DNA of 64,000 nt from Pseudosulfitobacter koreensis (GTDB lineage: Bacteria; Pseudomonadota; Alphaproteobacteria; Rhodobacterales; Rhodobacteraceae). The stretch spans positions 122,065 through 186,064 of the forward strand of contig NZ_JANKJG010000008.1 in NCBI RefSeq assembly GCF_024733015.1, given 5' to 3'. Shown here piece by piece: positions 32,942-43,090 of this stretch. A program made the translations under genes and the position numbers. Below the pieces are notes generated by a model that was not told where the DNA came from, did no database searches, and worked only from the letters and a program-made list of their open reading frames with translations. The stretch's first letter is position 1. Every line of letters starts with the position of its first letter.

Positions 32942-35299
32942 TCAGAACGTGGTCGAGAGGGTCAGGTCAAAGCTTTGCTCGCGGTCAAAGGATTCCTTCT
33001 TGATCGCGTCGGTAAAGTTGAAACGCAAAGGTCCGACCGGCGTGTCCCACAGGATCGAGACACCGATCACGTGGCGGAAAGAGCCGTCTTCGCCGACGAC
33101 ATTGCCCCCGCTCAGATCCACATCGCTGAGATCCCACAGGTTGCCAACGTCGTAGAAGACCGCGCCGCGGATGCCGTATTCTTCCGGCAAACCCAGCGGG
33201 AATTCCGCCTCGAAACGCGCCGCAAGATAGAGGTTGCCGCCAAGCGCGTTGTCGAACCCACCGCTTTGGTCGCGCGGACCGATGCCGCCCGGCTCGAACC
33301 CGCGCAGAATGCTTGGGCCGAGGATAAAGCGGTCAACCGCGCGGTTCGTGCCACCAAGCCAGCTGAGCGCGCCACCTTCCAGCGTGGCAGTCAGCGTCAC
33401 CTCGTCGTTCAGGATACGTTTCTGACCAACGATCTTGGCGGTGGTGCGGATAAATTCGCTGTCGCCGCCAAGCCCTGCAAAGTCCTGACCGAACTGCAGC
33501 AACACGCCGGCCGTCGGGTCCAGACCCGACAGGCGGGTGTCATAGGTGTAGGTATAGCCCACCGAAGACCGCATTTGCGCACCCGCGGCAATCTCGTTGG
33601 TGATGATCGCACCGTTTTCGGGCGGTGTACGCTCCTCCATCTCGATGCTTTCGGCGGTATAGCGCACCTGCAGACGGCCATTTTCGCTGACCGGAAAGCC
33701 CAAGGAGGGCTCAATGATGTACTGCTCGGTGTCGTAGGAGGTAAAGCTGCTGTTGGTCGAGCCGTATTGCAGCTTGAGCCCGAAGGCCAGATCGCGTCCC
33801 AGAAGGGCCGGTTCGCGGAACGTCAGGCCATAAGCTTCGGCCTCTTCCGCTGTCGAGAATTCCAGCGAAAGGGATTGGCCCCGACCGACAAAGTTGCGCT
33901 CGACAAAGGACACTGCCAGACCGAAGCCGTTCGCGGACGAGAACGTACCGCCAAAGCTCAGCGAGCCTGTGGGCTTTTCGACCACATCGACATCGACGAT
34001 GACCTGCTCAGGGCTGGAGCCTTCGCGGGCGTTGACTTCGGCGCTCTCGAAGAAGTCCAGCGCGCGGATGCGTTCCGCGCTTTCACGGATCTCGCGCGGG
34101 TTGAAGGGGTCGCCTTCGGCCACCGGGAACTGGCGGCGCAGAACACGGTCCAGCGTGGTGGTGTTGCCTTCGATGTCGATACGCTCGACAAAGACGCGCG
34201 GGCCACGGCTGATGACAAATTCCACGTCCAGAGTCAGATCGCGGTCATTGCGGGTGATGCGCGGCTCGACCCGCATGAAATCGACGGTGTTGCGGATCGC
34301 CAGCGCTTCCATGCGCGAGATTTCCTGCTCGACCAGCGCGGGCGAATAGACCACGCCGGGACGAATTTTCGTCACCGCCTGATAAGCGTCGGCATCGACG
34401 CCCGGCATTTCGCTGACGGTGGTGATCTGGCCGAACTTGAACTGTTGGCCTTCCTGCACGTTGAACACCAGGAAATAGCCGTCGCGTTCGCGCGTCAGCT
34501 CGGCGTTGACCGAGTTGATGCGGAAATCGACATAGCCGCGCGACAGGTAGAAATCACGCAGCATCTGCTTGTCGAACTCGATCCGGTCAGCGACGAATGT
34601 GTCGGCCTTGATCAGCGAACGGAAAATGCCTGCCTGCTTGGTGCCAAGTACGCGGCGCAAACGGCGGTCGGAAAAGACGCGGTTGCCGACAAAGCTCAGA
34701 CGCTCGATCTCGACCACATCGCCTTCGAAGATCTCGAACACCAGATCGACGCGGTTGTCGCGGCGCTTGATCACGCGGGGCGTGACGCGTGCGGCCAGAC
34801 GACCATCGTTGGAATAGGCCTCCGCGATGGCGGCGGCGTCCTTTTCGGCAAGGCTGGGGTTGAACACCCGGCGCTCGGACGAGCTGACCAACGCGGTCAA
34901 CGCGTCGTCCTTGATCCGGCGGTTGCCCTCGAAACTGATGCGGTTGATGGTCGGCAGTTCCACCACGGTGATCCGCAAGGTGCTCCCTTGTGGGTTGATC
35001 TCGACGCTCTCGAACAGACCGCTGGACAAAAGCCGCTGGTAGGCGTCGTTCAACTGTCCTGCCGTCAATGTCTGGCCGCGTCCGATTCCGGCCTGGCTCA
35101 GGATGGCGGACTGGCCGATCCTTGCGTTGCCTTCGATGACCACACTGTCAAAGCGATAGGACTGTGCCTGCGCTTGTGTCGTGCCAATTGTATATGTTGC
35201 TGCTATCGCTGCAAAAAAAACGAAGGCTCGCAAAAGCCCCGTGGCGATGGATACACGACTATGTCGCTTGGCAGCACCGCCCTCTAACCCCAGTCTCAT
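32942..35299 (-). CDS. bamA: Outer membrane protein assembly factor BamA
   Basis: The central channel of the BAM complex that folds beta-barrels into the outer membrane. The 785-residue protein has a signal region ending TQAQAQS, five POTRA domains (the first begins SYRFDSVVIEGNARIG), then the barrel. Barrel marks include the conserved loop segment VGYTYTYDTR, the VRGF-equivalent LRGFEPGGIGPRD and a terminal Phe (LTLSTTF). The ATG at 35299 is chosen; an upstream in-frame ATG at 35365 would place a charged tail before the signal. Confidence 0.97.
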   Translation of the reverse strand: MRLGLEGGAAKRHSRVSIATGLLRAFVFFAAIAATYTIGTTQAQAQSYRFDSVVIEGNARIGQSAILSQAGIGRGQTLTAGQLNDAYQRLLSSGLFESVEINPQGSTLRITVVELPTINRISFEGNRRIKDDALTALVSSSERRVFNPSLAEKDAAAIAEAYSNDGRLAARVTPRVIKRRDNRVDLVFEIFEGDVVEIERLSFVGNRVFSDRRLRRVLGTKQAGIFRSLIKADTFVADRIEFDKQMLRDFYLSRGYVDFRINSVNAELTRERDGYFLVFNVQEGQQFKFGQITTVSEMPGVDADAYQAVTKIRPGVVYSPALVEQEISRMEALAIRNTVDFMRVEPRITRNDRDLTLDVEFVISRGPRVFVERIDIEGNTTTLDRVLRRQFPVAEGDPFNPREIRESAERIRALDFFESAEVNAREGSSPEQVIVDVDVVEKPTGSLSFGGTFSSANGFGLAVSFVERNFVGRGQSLSLEFSTAEEAEAYGLTFREPALLGRDLAFGLKLQYGSTNSSFTSYDTEQYIIEPSLGFPVSENGRLQVRYTAESIEMEERTPPENGAIITNEIAAGAQMRSSVGYTYTYDTRLSGLDPTAGVLLQFGQDFAGLGGDSEFIRTTAKIVGQKRILNDEVTLTATLEGGALSWLGGTNRAVDRFILGPSILRGFEPGGIGPRDQSGGFDNALGGNLYLAARFEAEFPLGLPEEYGIRGAVFYDVGNLWDLSDVDLSGGNVVGEDGSFRHVIGVSILWDTPVGPLRFNFTDAIKKESFDREQSFDLTLSTTF

Positions 35300-35373
35300 G
35301 GTTTTGACCCATTCTTTTAGACACCCATTGGTCTTCTGAGTACCCAAGATGCAGAGCCTTGTCAAAACGACAA

Positions 35374-35395
35374 AGCTCGCCGCGAACGGCGAGCT
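35374..35395 (-). terminator. 9-bp hairpin upstream of bamA
   Basis: AGCTCGCCG, loop CGAA, CGGCGAGCT, a perfect stem. On the minus strand it is followed by TTGTCGTTTT, a weak T-rich tail. It lies between the 41-residue gene and bamA and could partly end upstream transcripts or act as an RNA processing site. Confidence 0.5.
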
Positions 35396-35434
35396 GTTAC
35401 AGGTTGTAATGTCGTTTGGCCCAAGGGCCGCCCC

Positions 35435-35560
35435 TTACAGGCTGCCGATGAAGGCGCCCAGCCACAAAGACCCCGCGATCGTCGCCAGATAAAGCGCGCG
35501 ATCCCAGTTCAAAAGCATCAGAAGGCTCAGGCCTTTGTACCCAGAATGAAGAGTTTGCAT
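35435..35560 (-). CDS. 41-residue single-pass membrane protein
   Basis: The ATG at 35560 has AGGGG about 10 bases upstream. The product is MQTLHSGYKGLSLLMLLNWD, then a hydrophobic helix LYLATIAGSLWLGAFIGSL to the end. The LLMxLNWDR-Lx(Y) pattern matches a tiny protein I recall as conserved among Rhodobacterales. It sits between rseP and bamA on their strand, in a gap (35300-35660) that otherwise holds only a hairpin. Function unknown. Confidence 0.62.
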   Translation of the reverse strand: MQTLHSGYKGLSLLMLLNWDRALYLATIAGSLWLGAFIGSL

Positions 35561-35660
35561 AATCCATATCCCCTTGTCCGCGATCTGGCCTACGCAAGGA
35601 ATGAGGCGGCAGTTTGTTCAATTGTGGCGAGAATGCGGCAATCGCCGCCTTCCCAAGGGC

Positions 35661-37010
35661 TCAGGGACAGAACACGTCGTTTCCAAGGGCGAAAATCATC
35701 AGCGTCAGCACCAATGTCAGGCCGATCCCCATCAGGATCCGCAAAGCGCCATCGCTGGGCGGGCGTTTCATCACCGCCTCGTAGGCGTAGAACACCAGGT
35801 GACCGCCATCCAGTGCCGGGATCGGAAACAGGTTCAGCAGACCCACGGCGGTGCTGAGCACGGCGATGAACCACACGAATGATTCCGCGCCCTGACTGGC
35901 CAGCGTGCCCGACGTCTGGGCGATGCCGATAGGTCCCGAAAGGTTGCAGGTGCTGATCGCTCCGGTGATCATGTGACCCAGACCCGAAAGCGATCCGGTG
36001 ATGATCTGCCAGGTCTGGCCCACCGCACCGCTGAACGCTTCGCCGACACCCCGCGCTTCGGTGCCCAACTCGAACGCCATGCCGCCCTGGATGCCGATGC
36101 GCCAATAGGTGACAAAGCCACCGTCGGGGTGCGGCTCGTCGATACGCTTGGCGGTCAGTGTCTTGTCCAGAACTTCGCCGTCGCGCCAGACGCGCAGCGC
36201 CACGGGGGCACCGTCCGACGCCTCGACCACTATTTTCAACTGGTCGAAGGCCACGATGGGCGTGCCGTCCACGCCGACGATCACGTCGCCGACCTCAAGA
36301 TCGGCAGCCACCGCCGCACTGCGCGGGCTGAGGGCGACGATCAGCGGCGGAAAAATATAGGGCCCCTGCACGTCCATTTCGGTGCCGTCACGCACCACGC
36401 GGTAGTCCAGCACCTCGGTCTTTGGCAGGTTCTGAAGAAACGCACTATAGGCTTCGTCCTCGATCGACGGCACAGGTTCGCCTGCGATCTCCAGCACCGT
36501 GTCGCCGGTCTGCAGCTGGTTCATCTCGGCGGGCAACGGGCGCAATTCGCCCACGGTCAGCGGGTCGCGGGCCACGCCTGCCGTCAGCAGGATCACGGCA
36601 AAGACCAGGATCGAAAACACGAAATTGAACACAGGGCCCGCCGCGACTGTGGCCGCCCGCGCCCACAGGGGCGCGCCGTGCATGGTGCGGCGCAGCGCTG
36701 CGGCATCTGTGCCTGCAGCCTCCATCGCATCGACGTCTTTGCCCGAGGCCGCATTCGCGTCACCGGCAAACTTCACATAACCGCCAAAGGGCAGCGCCGC
36801 GATCTGCCACTGCGTGCCGCGCTTGTCGGTGCGTTTGTAAAGCACCGGCCCGAACCCCAGCGAGAACACGTCGGCATGAATGCCGCTCCAGCGTCCGACG
36901 ATGTAGTGGCCGTATTCATGGATCGTCACGATGACACTCAACGCCAGAATGAATGCGGCGACGGTCCAGAGCAGGCCACCGACCTGCGGAAGCAATCCAA
37001 TGATGTCCAA
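35661..37010 (-). CDS. rseP: Site-2 intramembrane zinc protease RseP
   Basis: Cleaves membrane-bound anti-sigma factors and signal-peptide remnants. The 449-residue protein has the metal motif HEYGH in the first transmembrane helix (about residues 31-35), two PDZ-like domains in the middle (one with LEVGDVIVGVDGTPI), and the second metal ligand motif NLFPIPALDGGHL near the C-terminus. It lies four bases after dxr in the envelope run. Confidence 0.95.
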   Translation of the reverse strand: MDIIGLLPQVGGLLWTVAAFILALSVIVTIHEYGHYIVGRWSGIHADVFSLGFGPVLYKRTDKRGTQWQIAALPFGGYVKFAGDANAASGKDVDAMEAAGTDAAALRRTMHGAPLWARAATVAAGPVFNFVFSILVFAVILLTAGVARDPLTVGELRPLPAEMNQLQTGDTVLEIAGEPVPSIEDEAYSAFLQNLPKTEVLDYRVVRDGTEMDVQGPYIFPPLIVALSPRSAAVAADLEVGDVIVGVDGTPIVAFDQLKIVVEASDGAPVALRVWRDGEVLDKTLTAKRIDEPHPDGGFVTYWRIGIQGGMAFELGTEARGVGEAFSGAVGQTWQIITGSLSGLGHMITGAISTCNLSGPIGIAQTSGTLASQGAESFVWFIAVLSTAVGLLNLFPIPALDGGHLVFYAYEAVMKRPPSDGALRILMGIGLTLVLTLMIFALGNDVFCP

Positions 37011-37014
37011 ATCT

Positions 37015-38193
37015 CTACCCTGCTCTTTTTTCTATGATGTCGCGCGCGGCCATGCGTGCCAGATGGTCAGCGGCTGCGACGTTATCAAGTGTCATCGAGG
37101 CGTCAATGTGACCACCCGACGCGTCCATCTGCGTCAGAACCTCTTCGACAATCTCGGCCATGGCGGTAAAAGCGAGGTTCCCCGCGATAAACCCGTCCAG
37201 CGCGGTTTCCTTGGCGGCGTTGAACACCGCGCCCGCCAGACCGCCGCGCGCCATCACCTCGCGGGCCAGCCGCAGTGCGGGCCAGCGGGCCATGTCAGGC
37301 GCACGGAATGTCAGGCTGCCGATGGCCGCAAGGTCCAGCCGTTCGACGGGCAGCACCCGGCGTTCGGGCCAGTGCAGCGCATAGCCGATGGCGTGGCGCA
37401 TGTCGGGCGGGCCGACGTGGGCCATCAGCGCGCCGTCATGAAATCCGACAAGCGCGTGGATCATCGATTCCGGGTGAACCAGCACTTCGATCTTGTCAGG
37501 TGAAACGCCGAAATATTCCCGCGTCTCAATGACTTCCAGCGCCTTGTTGAACATCGAGGCGGAATCAATGGTGATCCGCTGCCCCATGTCCCAGTTGGGA
37601 TGGCTCGACGCCTGCGCCAGTGTCGCGTTCGGCAGATCGTCCAGCGGCCAGTCGCGAAATGCCCCGCCTGATGCGGTAATCACGATGCGCTCGACCGCCG
37701 CCATATCCTCGCCCACCAGCGCCTGGAAGATGGCACTGTGTTCGCTGTCTACGGGCAAAAGGCGCGCATTGTGCTGGCGGGCGGTTTCCAGGATCAGCGA
37801 CCCCGCACAGACCAGTGATTCCTTATTGGCCAGCGCCAGCGTCGCCCCCTGTTGCAGCGCCACGATGCCCGGTGCCAACCCTGCGGCACCGACGATGGCC
37901 GACATCACCCAATCTGCGGGACGCGCGGCAGCCTCGGACAGGGCCGCCTGCCCCGCCGCAGCGGCAATGCCCGATCCGGCAAGCGCATCGCGCAGATCGT
38001 CCAGACGGCTTTCGTCCGCGGTCACGGCCACCTGCGCATTCAGAACACGCGCATCGGCGGCCAGTTGCGCGATATTGCCCGCGCCGGTCAGGGCGATGAC
38101 CTCATAGGCTGGCAGATCCCGCTTGATCAGATCAATGGTGTTCTGCCCGATGGACCCCGTGGCCCCCAGAATGCTGATGCGCCTGCGCGCCAT
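37015..38193 (-). CDS. dxr: 1-deoxy-D-xylulose 5-phosphate reductoisomerase
   Basis: Second step of the MEP isoprenoid pathway, which feeds undecaprenyl and quinone synthesis. The 392-residue protein has the NADPH motif ILGATGSIGQNTIDL and the metal and substrate loops NKESLVCAG and PVDSEHSAIFQ. It lies between cdsA and rseP with gaps of only 4-6 bases. Confidence 0.97.
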   Translation of the reverse strand: MARRRISILGATGSIGQNTIDLIKRDLPAYEVIALTGAGNIAQLAADARVLNAQVAVTADESRLDDLRDALAGSGIAAAAGQAALSEAAARPADWVMSAIVGAAGLAPGIVALQQGATLALANKESLVCAGSLILETARQHNARLLPVDSEHSAIFQALVGEDMAAVERIVITASGGAFRDWPLDDLPNATLAQASSHPNWDMGQRITIDSASMFNKALEVIETREYFGVSPDKIEVLVHPESMIHALVGFHDGALMAHVGPPDMRHAIGYALHWPERRVLPVERLDLAAIGSLTFRAPDMARWPALRLAREVMARGGLAGAVFNAAKETALDGFIAGNLAFTAMAEIVEEVLTQMDASGGHIDASMTLDNVAAADHLARMAARDIIEKRAG

Positions 38194-38199
38194 GGCAGG

Positions 38200-38994
38200 T
38201 CAGACCAGTCCGGGCGGAAAGCCAATGATCTGCCCGACGATCAACAGAAACACCGAGGCCCCCATCATGCCGTCGAACCGGTCCAGCATGCCGCCGTGAC
38301 CGGGGATCAGCGTGCTGCTGTCCTTGACGCCGGTGTGCCGCTTGATCGCGCTTTCGGCGATGTCACCCATCTGCGAGGCCATTGAAATGGCGATGGAAAT
38401 ACCGATCATTTCGCTGGTCGCCCCGGTCAGGATGGCGGTGATCCAACCGACGACACCTGCGCCGATCCAGCCTGCAGCGGTGCCCGACCATGTCTTTTTG
38501 GGGCTGACGCGTGGCCAGAACTTGGGCCCGCCGATCAGGCGACCGGCGAAATAGCCCACCACGTCGGTGACCACCACGACCACGACCAGCCATAGCATCC
38601 AGCCGAAGCCCAGTTCATCGCGGAGCTGCATGATGCCGAAGCCCGCAAGCTGCACCAGAACCGCGTAGGACATGAAGATTGTGCGGTGCTGCGACAACTG
38701 GCCAAAGCCGACCATCATCGGGGCCAACAGGATCGGCAGCGCCCAGCCCGCCGGCAGATAGGCCGACACCAGCAGGGCAACGCCAGATAGCAGCGCCAGT
38801 TGCAGCGCGACGGCAGGCGCGCGGGGCGCCAGCATCCGCACCAGTTCCCAAACGCACAGCCCGCAGATCAGTGCGACCAGCACGTTGAATGGATGTCCGC
38901 CAATGGCCACGCCGGCCAGGCCCACGATGATCATCACCGAAGCCGACCCCATGCGCACGGCCAGGTCGGACCACTTTGTATCGCTTGTGTTCAT
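38200..38994 (-). CDS. cdsA: Phosphatidate cytidylyltransferase
   Basis: Makes CDP-diacylglycerol for all phospholipids. The 264-residue multi-pass membrane protein carries the CdsA signature in SAIKRHTGVKDSSTLIPGHG followed by GMLDRFD. The ATG at 38994 overlaps the uppS stop as ATGA; a longer frame to 39078 would add an unlikely Arg-rich extension. Confidence 0.96.
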   Translation of the reverse strand: MNTSDTKWSDLAVRMGSASVMIIVGLAGVAIGGHPFNVLVALICGLCVWELVRMLAPRAPAVALQLALLSGVALLVSAYLPAGWALPILLAPMMVGFGQLSQHRTIFMSYAVLVQLAGFGIMQLRDELGFGWMLWLVVVVVVTDVVGYFAGRLIGGPKFWPRVSPKKTWSGTAAGWIGAGVVGWITAILTGATSEMIGISIAISMASQMGDIAESAIKRHTGVKDSSTLIPGHGGMLDRFDGMMGASVFLLIVGQIIGFPPGLV

Positions 38995-39710
38995 GTCTTC
39001 ACACCTCCGAACCGACGGTCGCGGCCTCCGTAAGACGCACAAAGCTGCGCGAATTCCTCTTTGGTGAAATCCGGCCACAACGTGTCGATGAATTCATATT
39101 CTGCATAGGCCGACTGCCACAGCAAAAAGTTCGATATCCGCGCCTCGCCCGAGGTTCGGATCACCAGATCCGGGTCGGGCAGCACGCAGGTATCAAGGTA
39201 CTTGGGCAAGGTTTCCTCGTTTACGTCGTCGGGGTCCAGATTGCCTGCCGCAACGTCACGTGCCAGCCGCTTGGTGGCGCGGGCCACTTCGTCCCGGCTG
39301 CCATAGTTCAAAGCGATGGTCAGATGCACGGCAGTGTTGTTGCAGGTCAGCTTTTCCAGATCGTCCATCAGAGTGACCAGCTTGGCATCCAGCCGCACCC
39401 GGTCACCGATGAAACGCACCCGCACCCCGAACTGGTCCAACGCGCGCGCCTCACGGCTGATATACATGCGAAACAGGCTCATCAGGCCCGCGACTTCCAC
39501 CTGTGTCCGACGCCAGTTTTCGGTCGAGAAGGCAAAGATCGTCAGATACTCGACCCCGACATCGGGACAGCTTTCCACGACTTCGCGCACCCGTCTGGCC
39601 CCGGCCCGGTGCCCGAATAGGCGCGGACGCCCGCGCTGGGTCGCCCAGCGTCCATTGCCGTCCATGATGATGGCAACATGGCGCGGGCCGGTTGAAACGG
39701 GGTCAGAGAT
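38991..39710 (-). CDS. uppS: Undecaprenyl diphosphate synthase (probable ATC start)
   Basis: Makes the C55 lipid carrier precursor for peptidoglycan and O-antigen. The core shows DGNGRWA with the catalytic Asp, FAFSTENWRR and IRTSGEARISNFLLWQ. The only ATG (39665) starts at that catalytic motif and would delete the first beta strand RHVAIIM. The frame is open upstream, to a TGA, without ATG, GTG or TTG. ATC at 39710 lies 7 bases after AAGGAG (39718-39723) and gives ISDPVSTGPRHVAII, about 239 residues. ATT at 39716 is one base from the same site. A sequencing error is possible. Confidence 0.93.
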   Translation of the reverse strand: MSDPVSTGPRHVAIIMDGNGRWATQRGRPRLFGHRAGARRVREVVESCPDVGVEYLTIFAFSTENWRRTQVEVAGLMSLFRMYISREARALDQFGVRVRFIGDRVRLDAKLVTLMDDLEKLTCNNTAVHLTIALNYGSRDEVARATKRLARDVAAGNLDPDDVNEETLPKYLDTCVLPDPDLVIRTSGEARISNFLLWQSAYAEYEFIDTLWPDFTKEEFAQLCASYGGRDRRFGGVKT

Positions 39711-39805
39711 GGCAATGCTCCTTGGGGTTCAATAAGGGGTCTTCAATACGGGATCGAGACTGGTCGCCGGGGTGCAAATAGACCCCGACCCGGCAATAAG
39801 GCCGA

Positions 39806-40369
39806 TCAGACCTGCATGATTTCCGCTTGCTTGTTCTCCAGCGCGTCATCGATCTGTTTGATATAGCTGTTGGTCATGTCCTGCACTTCGCTTTCCCAAA
39901 GCTTCTGGTCGTCTTCGGACAGCCCGTCGGCCTTGCCCTTCTTGATCTGGTCCATGCCGTCGCGGCGCACGTTGCGGATGCTGACGCGGGCGTGTTCGGC
40001 GTATTGACCCGCCACCTTCGACAGATCGCGGCGGCGCTCTTCGTTCAGCTCGGGGATCGGCAGCATGATGATCGTGCCGTTCAGTTGCGGGTTGATGCCC
40101 AGACCGCTTTCGCGAATGGCTTTTTCCACGGCGTTGACCATGGATTTGTCCCACACGTTGATCGTGACCATACGCGGCTCTGGCACGTTGACGGTGCCGA
40201 CCTGGTTGATCGGCGTGCGCTGGCCATAGGCCTCGACCATCACGGGCTCCAGCATCGACGCCGACCCACGGCCCGTGCGCAACGAGGCGAATTCAGTTTT
40301 CAGCGACGAAATCGCGCCATCCATGCGCCGTTTCAGATCGTCGGTATCCAGCATAAAGTCATCGGACAT
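39806..40369 (-). CDS. frr: Ribosome recycling factor
   Basis: Splits the post-termination ribosome with EF-G. The 187-residue protein is the normal length, with [21 protein letters not shown] and the three-helix bundle ending [16 protein letters not shown]. It follows pyrH by 111 bases, the usual bacterial neighbour order. Confidence 0.97.
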   Translation of the reverse strand: MSDDFMLDTDDLKRRMDGAISSLKTEFASLRTGRGSASMLEPVMVEAYGQRTPINQVGTVNVPEPRMVTINVWDKSMVNAVEKAIRESGLGINPQLNGTIIMLPIPELNEERRRDLSKVAGQYAEHARVSIRNVRRDGMDQIKKGKADGLSEDDQKLWESEVQDMTNSYIKQIDDALENKQAEIMQV

Positions 40370-40480
40370 GAGGTTTTCCCCTTATTGGTCGCGCGCGCCC
40401 TTCCGCGGGCGTGGTGCGGGTATAGATCAACTCAGCGCCCGAAGGCCAGTGGGGTTTCGCTTTTGACGGGCAGTAACGGG

Positions 40481-41218
40481 TCAACCATGCACGCGGGTAT
40501 AGGTGCCCTTGCCCGCAAGAATGCCCTTGAACCCGCCCGGTTCGTCCAGTGAAAAAACGATGATCGGCAGGTTGTTGTCGCGCGCCAGTGCGATGGCAGA
40601 GGCGTCCATCACGCCCAGCCGTTTTTGCAGCACGTCGTCAAAGCTGACCCTGTCGTAACGTTTGGCATCCGCGTGTTTGGCCGGGTCCTTGTCATAGACG
40701 CCGTCGACCTTGGTGCCCTTGAAGATCGCCTCGCAGGACATCTCGTTGGCGCGCAGGGTCGCGGCGGTATCGGTGGTGAAATAGGGGTTGCCGGTGCCCG
40801 CGGCAAAGATGCAGACCCGCTTTTTCTCAAGATGGCGCACGGCGCGGCGGCGGATGTAGGGTTCAGCCACCTCGTTCATGGTGATCGCCGAAATCACCCG
40901 CGTGTGGATGCCCAGACCCTCAAGCGATGATTGCATTGCCAGCGCGTTCATCACCGTGGCCAGCATTCCCATGTAGTCGGCGGTGGTCCGCTCCATCCCC
41001 TGCGCCGAGCCTTGGAGGCCGCGAAAGATGTTACCGCCGCCGATGACCATGCAGATCTCGACGCCAAGGGCGTGCACCGACTGCACCTCGCGGGCGATGC
41101 GTTCGACGGTGGGCGGATGCAGGCCAAAGCCCTGATCGCCCATCAGCGCCTCACCCGAAATTTTCAGCATCACACGTTTGAAAGTGACGTCCGAGGCAGG
41201 TTGGATCGCGTCGCTCAT
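40481..41218 (-). CDS. pyrH: UMP kinase
   Basis: Phosphorylates UMP; a hexameric amino-acid-kinase-fold enzyme. The 245-residue protein has [20 protein letters not shown] and the Asp-rich [13 protein letters not shown]. The ATG at 41218 follows GGAGAACCC; an in-frame start at 41257 is less likely. It heads the pyrH-frr-uppS run and diverges from miaA. Confidence 0.97.
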   Translation of the reverse strand: MSDAIQPASDVTFKRVMLKISGEALMGDQGFGLHPPTVERIAREVQSVHALGVEICMVIGGGNIFRGLQGSAQGMERTTADYMGMLATVMNALAMQSSLEGLGIHTRVISAITMNEVAEPYIRRRAVRHLEKKRVCIFAAGTGNPYFTTDTAATLRANEMSCEAIFKGTKVDGVYDKDPAKHADAKRYDRVSFDDVLQKRLGVMDASAIALARDNNLPIIVFSLDEPGGFKGILAGKGTYTRVHG

Positions 41219-41311
41219 TGGGTTCTCCGGCTTTTGGGCAGTTTTGTTCGCCCGCAAACTGTCCTAAAACCCGGCTCAGTTCAATGCACAGCGCAAGGGT
41301 ATCGGCAATAA

Positions 41312-42193
41312 ATGGACGCTTTGGGGCCACTTGATCTGTCTGCCGTGGATCCGGGCCGACCCGTGCTGATTTCAGGGCCGACCGCGAGCGGGAAATCGGG
41401 GCTGGCGCTGGCCATCGCCGAGGCGCAGGGCGGCGTGATCGTGAACGCCGATGCAAGCCAAGTCTATGATTGCTGGCAGGTGGTGACGGCGCGCCCCGGT
41501 GCCGCCGATCTGGCCCGCGCGCCGCATCTGCTCTACGGGCACGTGGCTTATGATGCGGCCTATTCCGCCGGTCACTGGCTGCGCGAGGTTGCACCGCTGC
41601 TTGAGGGCCCCGAACGTCCGATTGTCGTGGGCGGTACGGGGCTCTATTTCACTGCGCTGACCAAGGGGCTGGCGGACATCCCGCACACGCCCGACGATCT
41701 GCGCAAGACCGCGGATGGGATCCCCCTGCCCGATTTGCTGGCGGCGCTTGATCCAACGACCACCGCACGGATCGACACCAACAACCGCGCCCGCGTGCAG
41801 CGCGCCTGGGAGGTGCTGCACGGAACCGGGCGCGGGCTGGCCGACTGGCACGACGACACGCCGCCGCCGCTGTTGCCTGTGGGCGCTGCCACCTGCATTG
41901 CACTTGGCAGTTCGCCCGACTGGCTGAACGCGCGGATCGGGCAGCGTTTCGACATGATGCTGGAGCACGGCGCGCTGGACGAGATTGCGGCGATGCGCGA
42001 CCGCTATGACCCGGATCTGCCCAGTTGCCGCGCAATCGGTGTGCCGGAACTGATGGCCCATGCCAGGGGCGAAATCACGCTGGACGCTGCCCGAAAGGCT
42101 GCGGTGATCGCCACGCGCCAATATGCCAAGCGTCAGCGCACCTGGCAGCGGTCGAAAATGGCGAAATGGCATTGGATCGACCCATCGGCGTGA
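41312..42193 (+). CDS. miaA: tRNA dimethylallyltransferase
   Basis: Prenylates A37 of tRNAs reading UNN codons. The 293-residue protein has the P-loop SGPTASGKS, the substrate Asp in NADASQVYD, and VVGGTGLYF. It is on the plus strand, divergent from pyrH. The C-terminal KRQRTWQRS closes the family domain. Confidence 0.96.
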   Translation: MDALGPLDLSAVDPGRPVLISGPTASGKSGLALAIAEAQGGVIVNADASQVYDCWQVVTARPGAADLARAPHLLYGHVAYDAAYSAGHWLREVAPLLEGPERPIVVGGTGLYFTALTKGLADIPHTPDDLRKTADGIPLPDLLAALDPTTTARIDTNNRARVQRAWEVLHGTGRGLADWHDDTPPPLLPVGAATCIALGSSPDWLNARIGQRFDMMLEHGALDEIAAMRDRYDPDLPSCRAIGVPELMAHARGEITLDAARKAAVIATRQYAKRQRTWQRSKMAKWHWIDPSA

Positions 42194-42289
42194 CGAACAA
42201 GGTTGCAATATCACCATATTGTTACCGGGCTTCTGGGGATATGCGCCTGAGTTATTGCAATTATAAGATAATTACGCTTTGGTCGCCTT

Positions 42290-43090
42290 ATGACATTGGG
42301 CGCCATACGCATCAACACGATCACCCCGACCGGCGGCGCGCAAGACTGGCGCTGGACGCTGGCGCATGATCTGCCCTATCACCTTTTGCTCTGGACCACA
42401 CGCGGTCAGGGGCGGCTGCTGCTGAACGGCACGCGGCGCGGCGTGGGCGCGCACAATGCGATCTTCGTGCCTGCGGGCGATCTGTTCGCGCTGGAACTGA
42501 GCCGCCAGAGCATCGGGATGGTCGCCACCATCCCCGACGGCACCGACGTGCGCCTGCCCCAGACCCCGCGCCAGTTGCGCATGCGCGAGGCCGGACCGAT
42601 TGCAGAGCTGACGGGATTTCTGGACGCCGCCGGCCGCGAAGCCGCAGCACAGCGCAGCCTGACGCAGGATGCGCTGGACGGGTACATGGCGCTGGTCTCG
42701 GTCTGGTTGCGCCGCCAGATGGCCGAAGACGCGCACCTACCGCAAAAGATGAACGGTGCCGCGCGGCTGTCGGCGCGGTTCTGCGCACGCGTCGCGCACC
42801 ATCATGCAAACGGCATGTCGGCGTCCGAACACGCCGAGGAACTGGGCGTGACCGGCACCCATCTGGCCCGCGCCTGCAAGGCGGCCACGGGCCACACCGC
42901 CGCCGACATCCTGAGCCAGCGCATCCTGCACGCCGCGCGCACCGCACTGGTCGACACCGACGTGCCGATGCAGGACATCGCGCGGCACTTGGGCTTTGGC
43001 AGTGCGGCCTATTTCACCCGCTATATCCAGACGCAAACCGGCAAGACCCCCAGCCAGTTGCGCAAGGCAGGCATCGCGCGCGGGCACTGA
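42290..43090 (+). CDS. AraC family transcriptional regulator
   Basis: A 266-residue regulator with an N-terminal cupin-like sensing domain (about residues 10-100) and a C-terminal double helix-turn-helix (ASEHAEELGVTGTHLARACK and DIARHLGFGSAAYFTRYIQ). The ATG at 42290 follows an AT-rich spacer that could hold its promoter. It precedes the ABC transporter genes by 354 bases on the same strand and may regulate them. Effector unknown. Confidence 0.9.
   Translation: MTLGAIRINTITPTGGAQDWRWTLAHDLPYHLLLWTTRGQGRLLLNGTRRGVGAHNAIFVPAGDLFALELSRQSIGMVATIPDGTDVRLPQTPRQLRMREAGPIAELTGFLDAAGREAAAQRSLTQDALDGYMALVSVWLRRQMAEDAHLPQKMNGAARLSARFCARVAHHHANGMSASEHAEELGVTGTHLARACKAATGHTAADILSQRILHAARTALVDTDVPMQDIARHLGFGSAAYFTRYIQTQTGKTPSQLRKAGIARGH

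Noticed and set aside
32546..35287. Plus-strand open frame of over 900 codons opposite skp and bamA
   Set aside because: It is antisense to clear BamA and Skp coding, with low-complexity Asp/Val/Gln composition.
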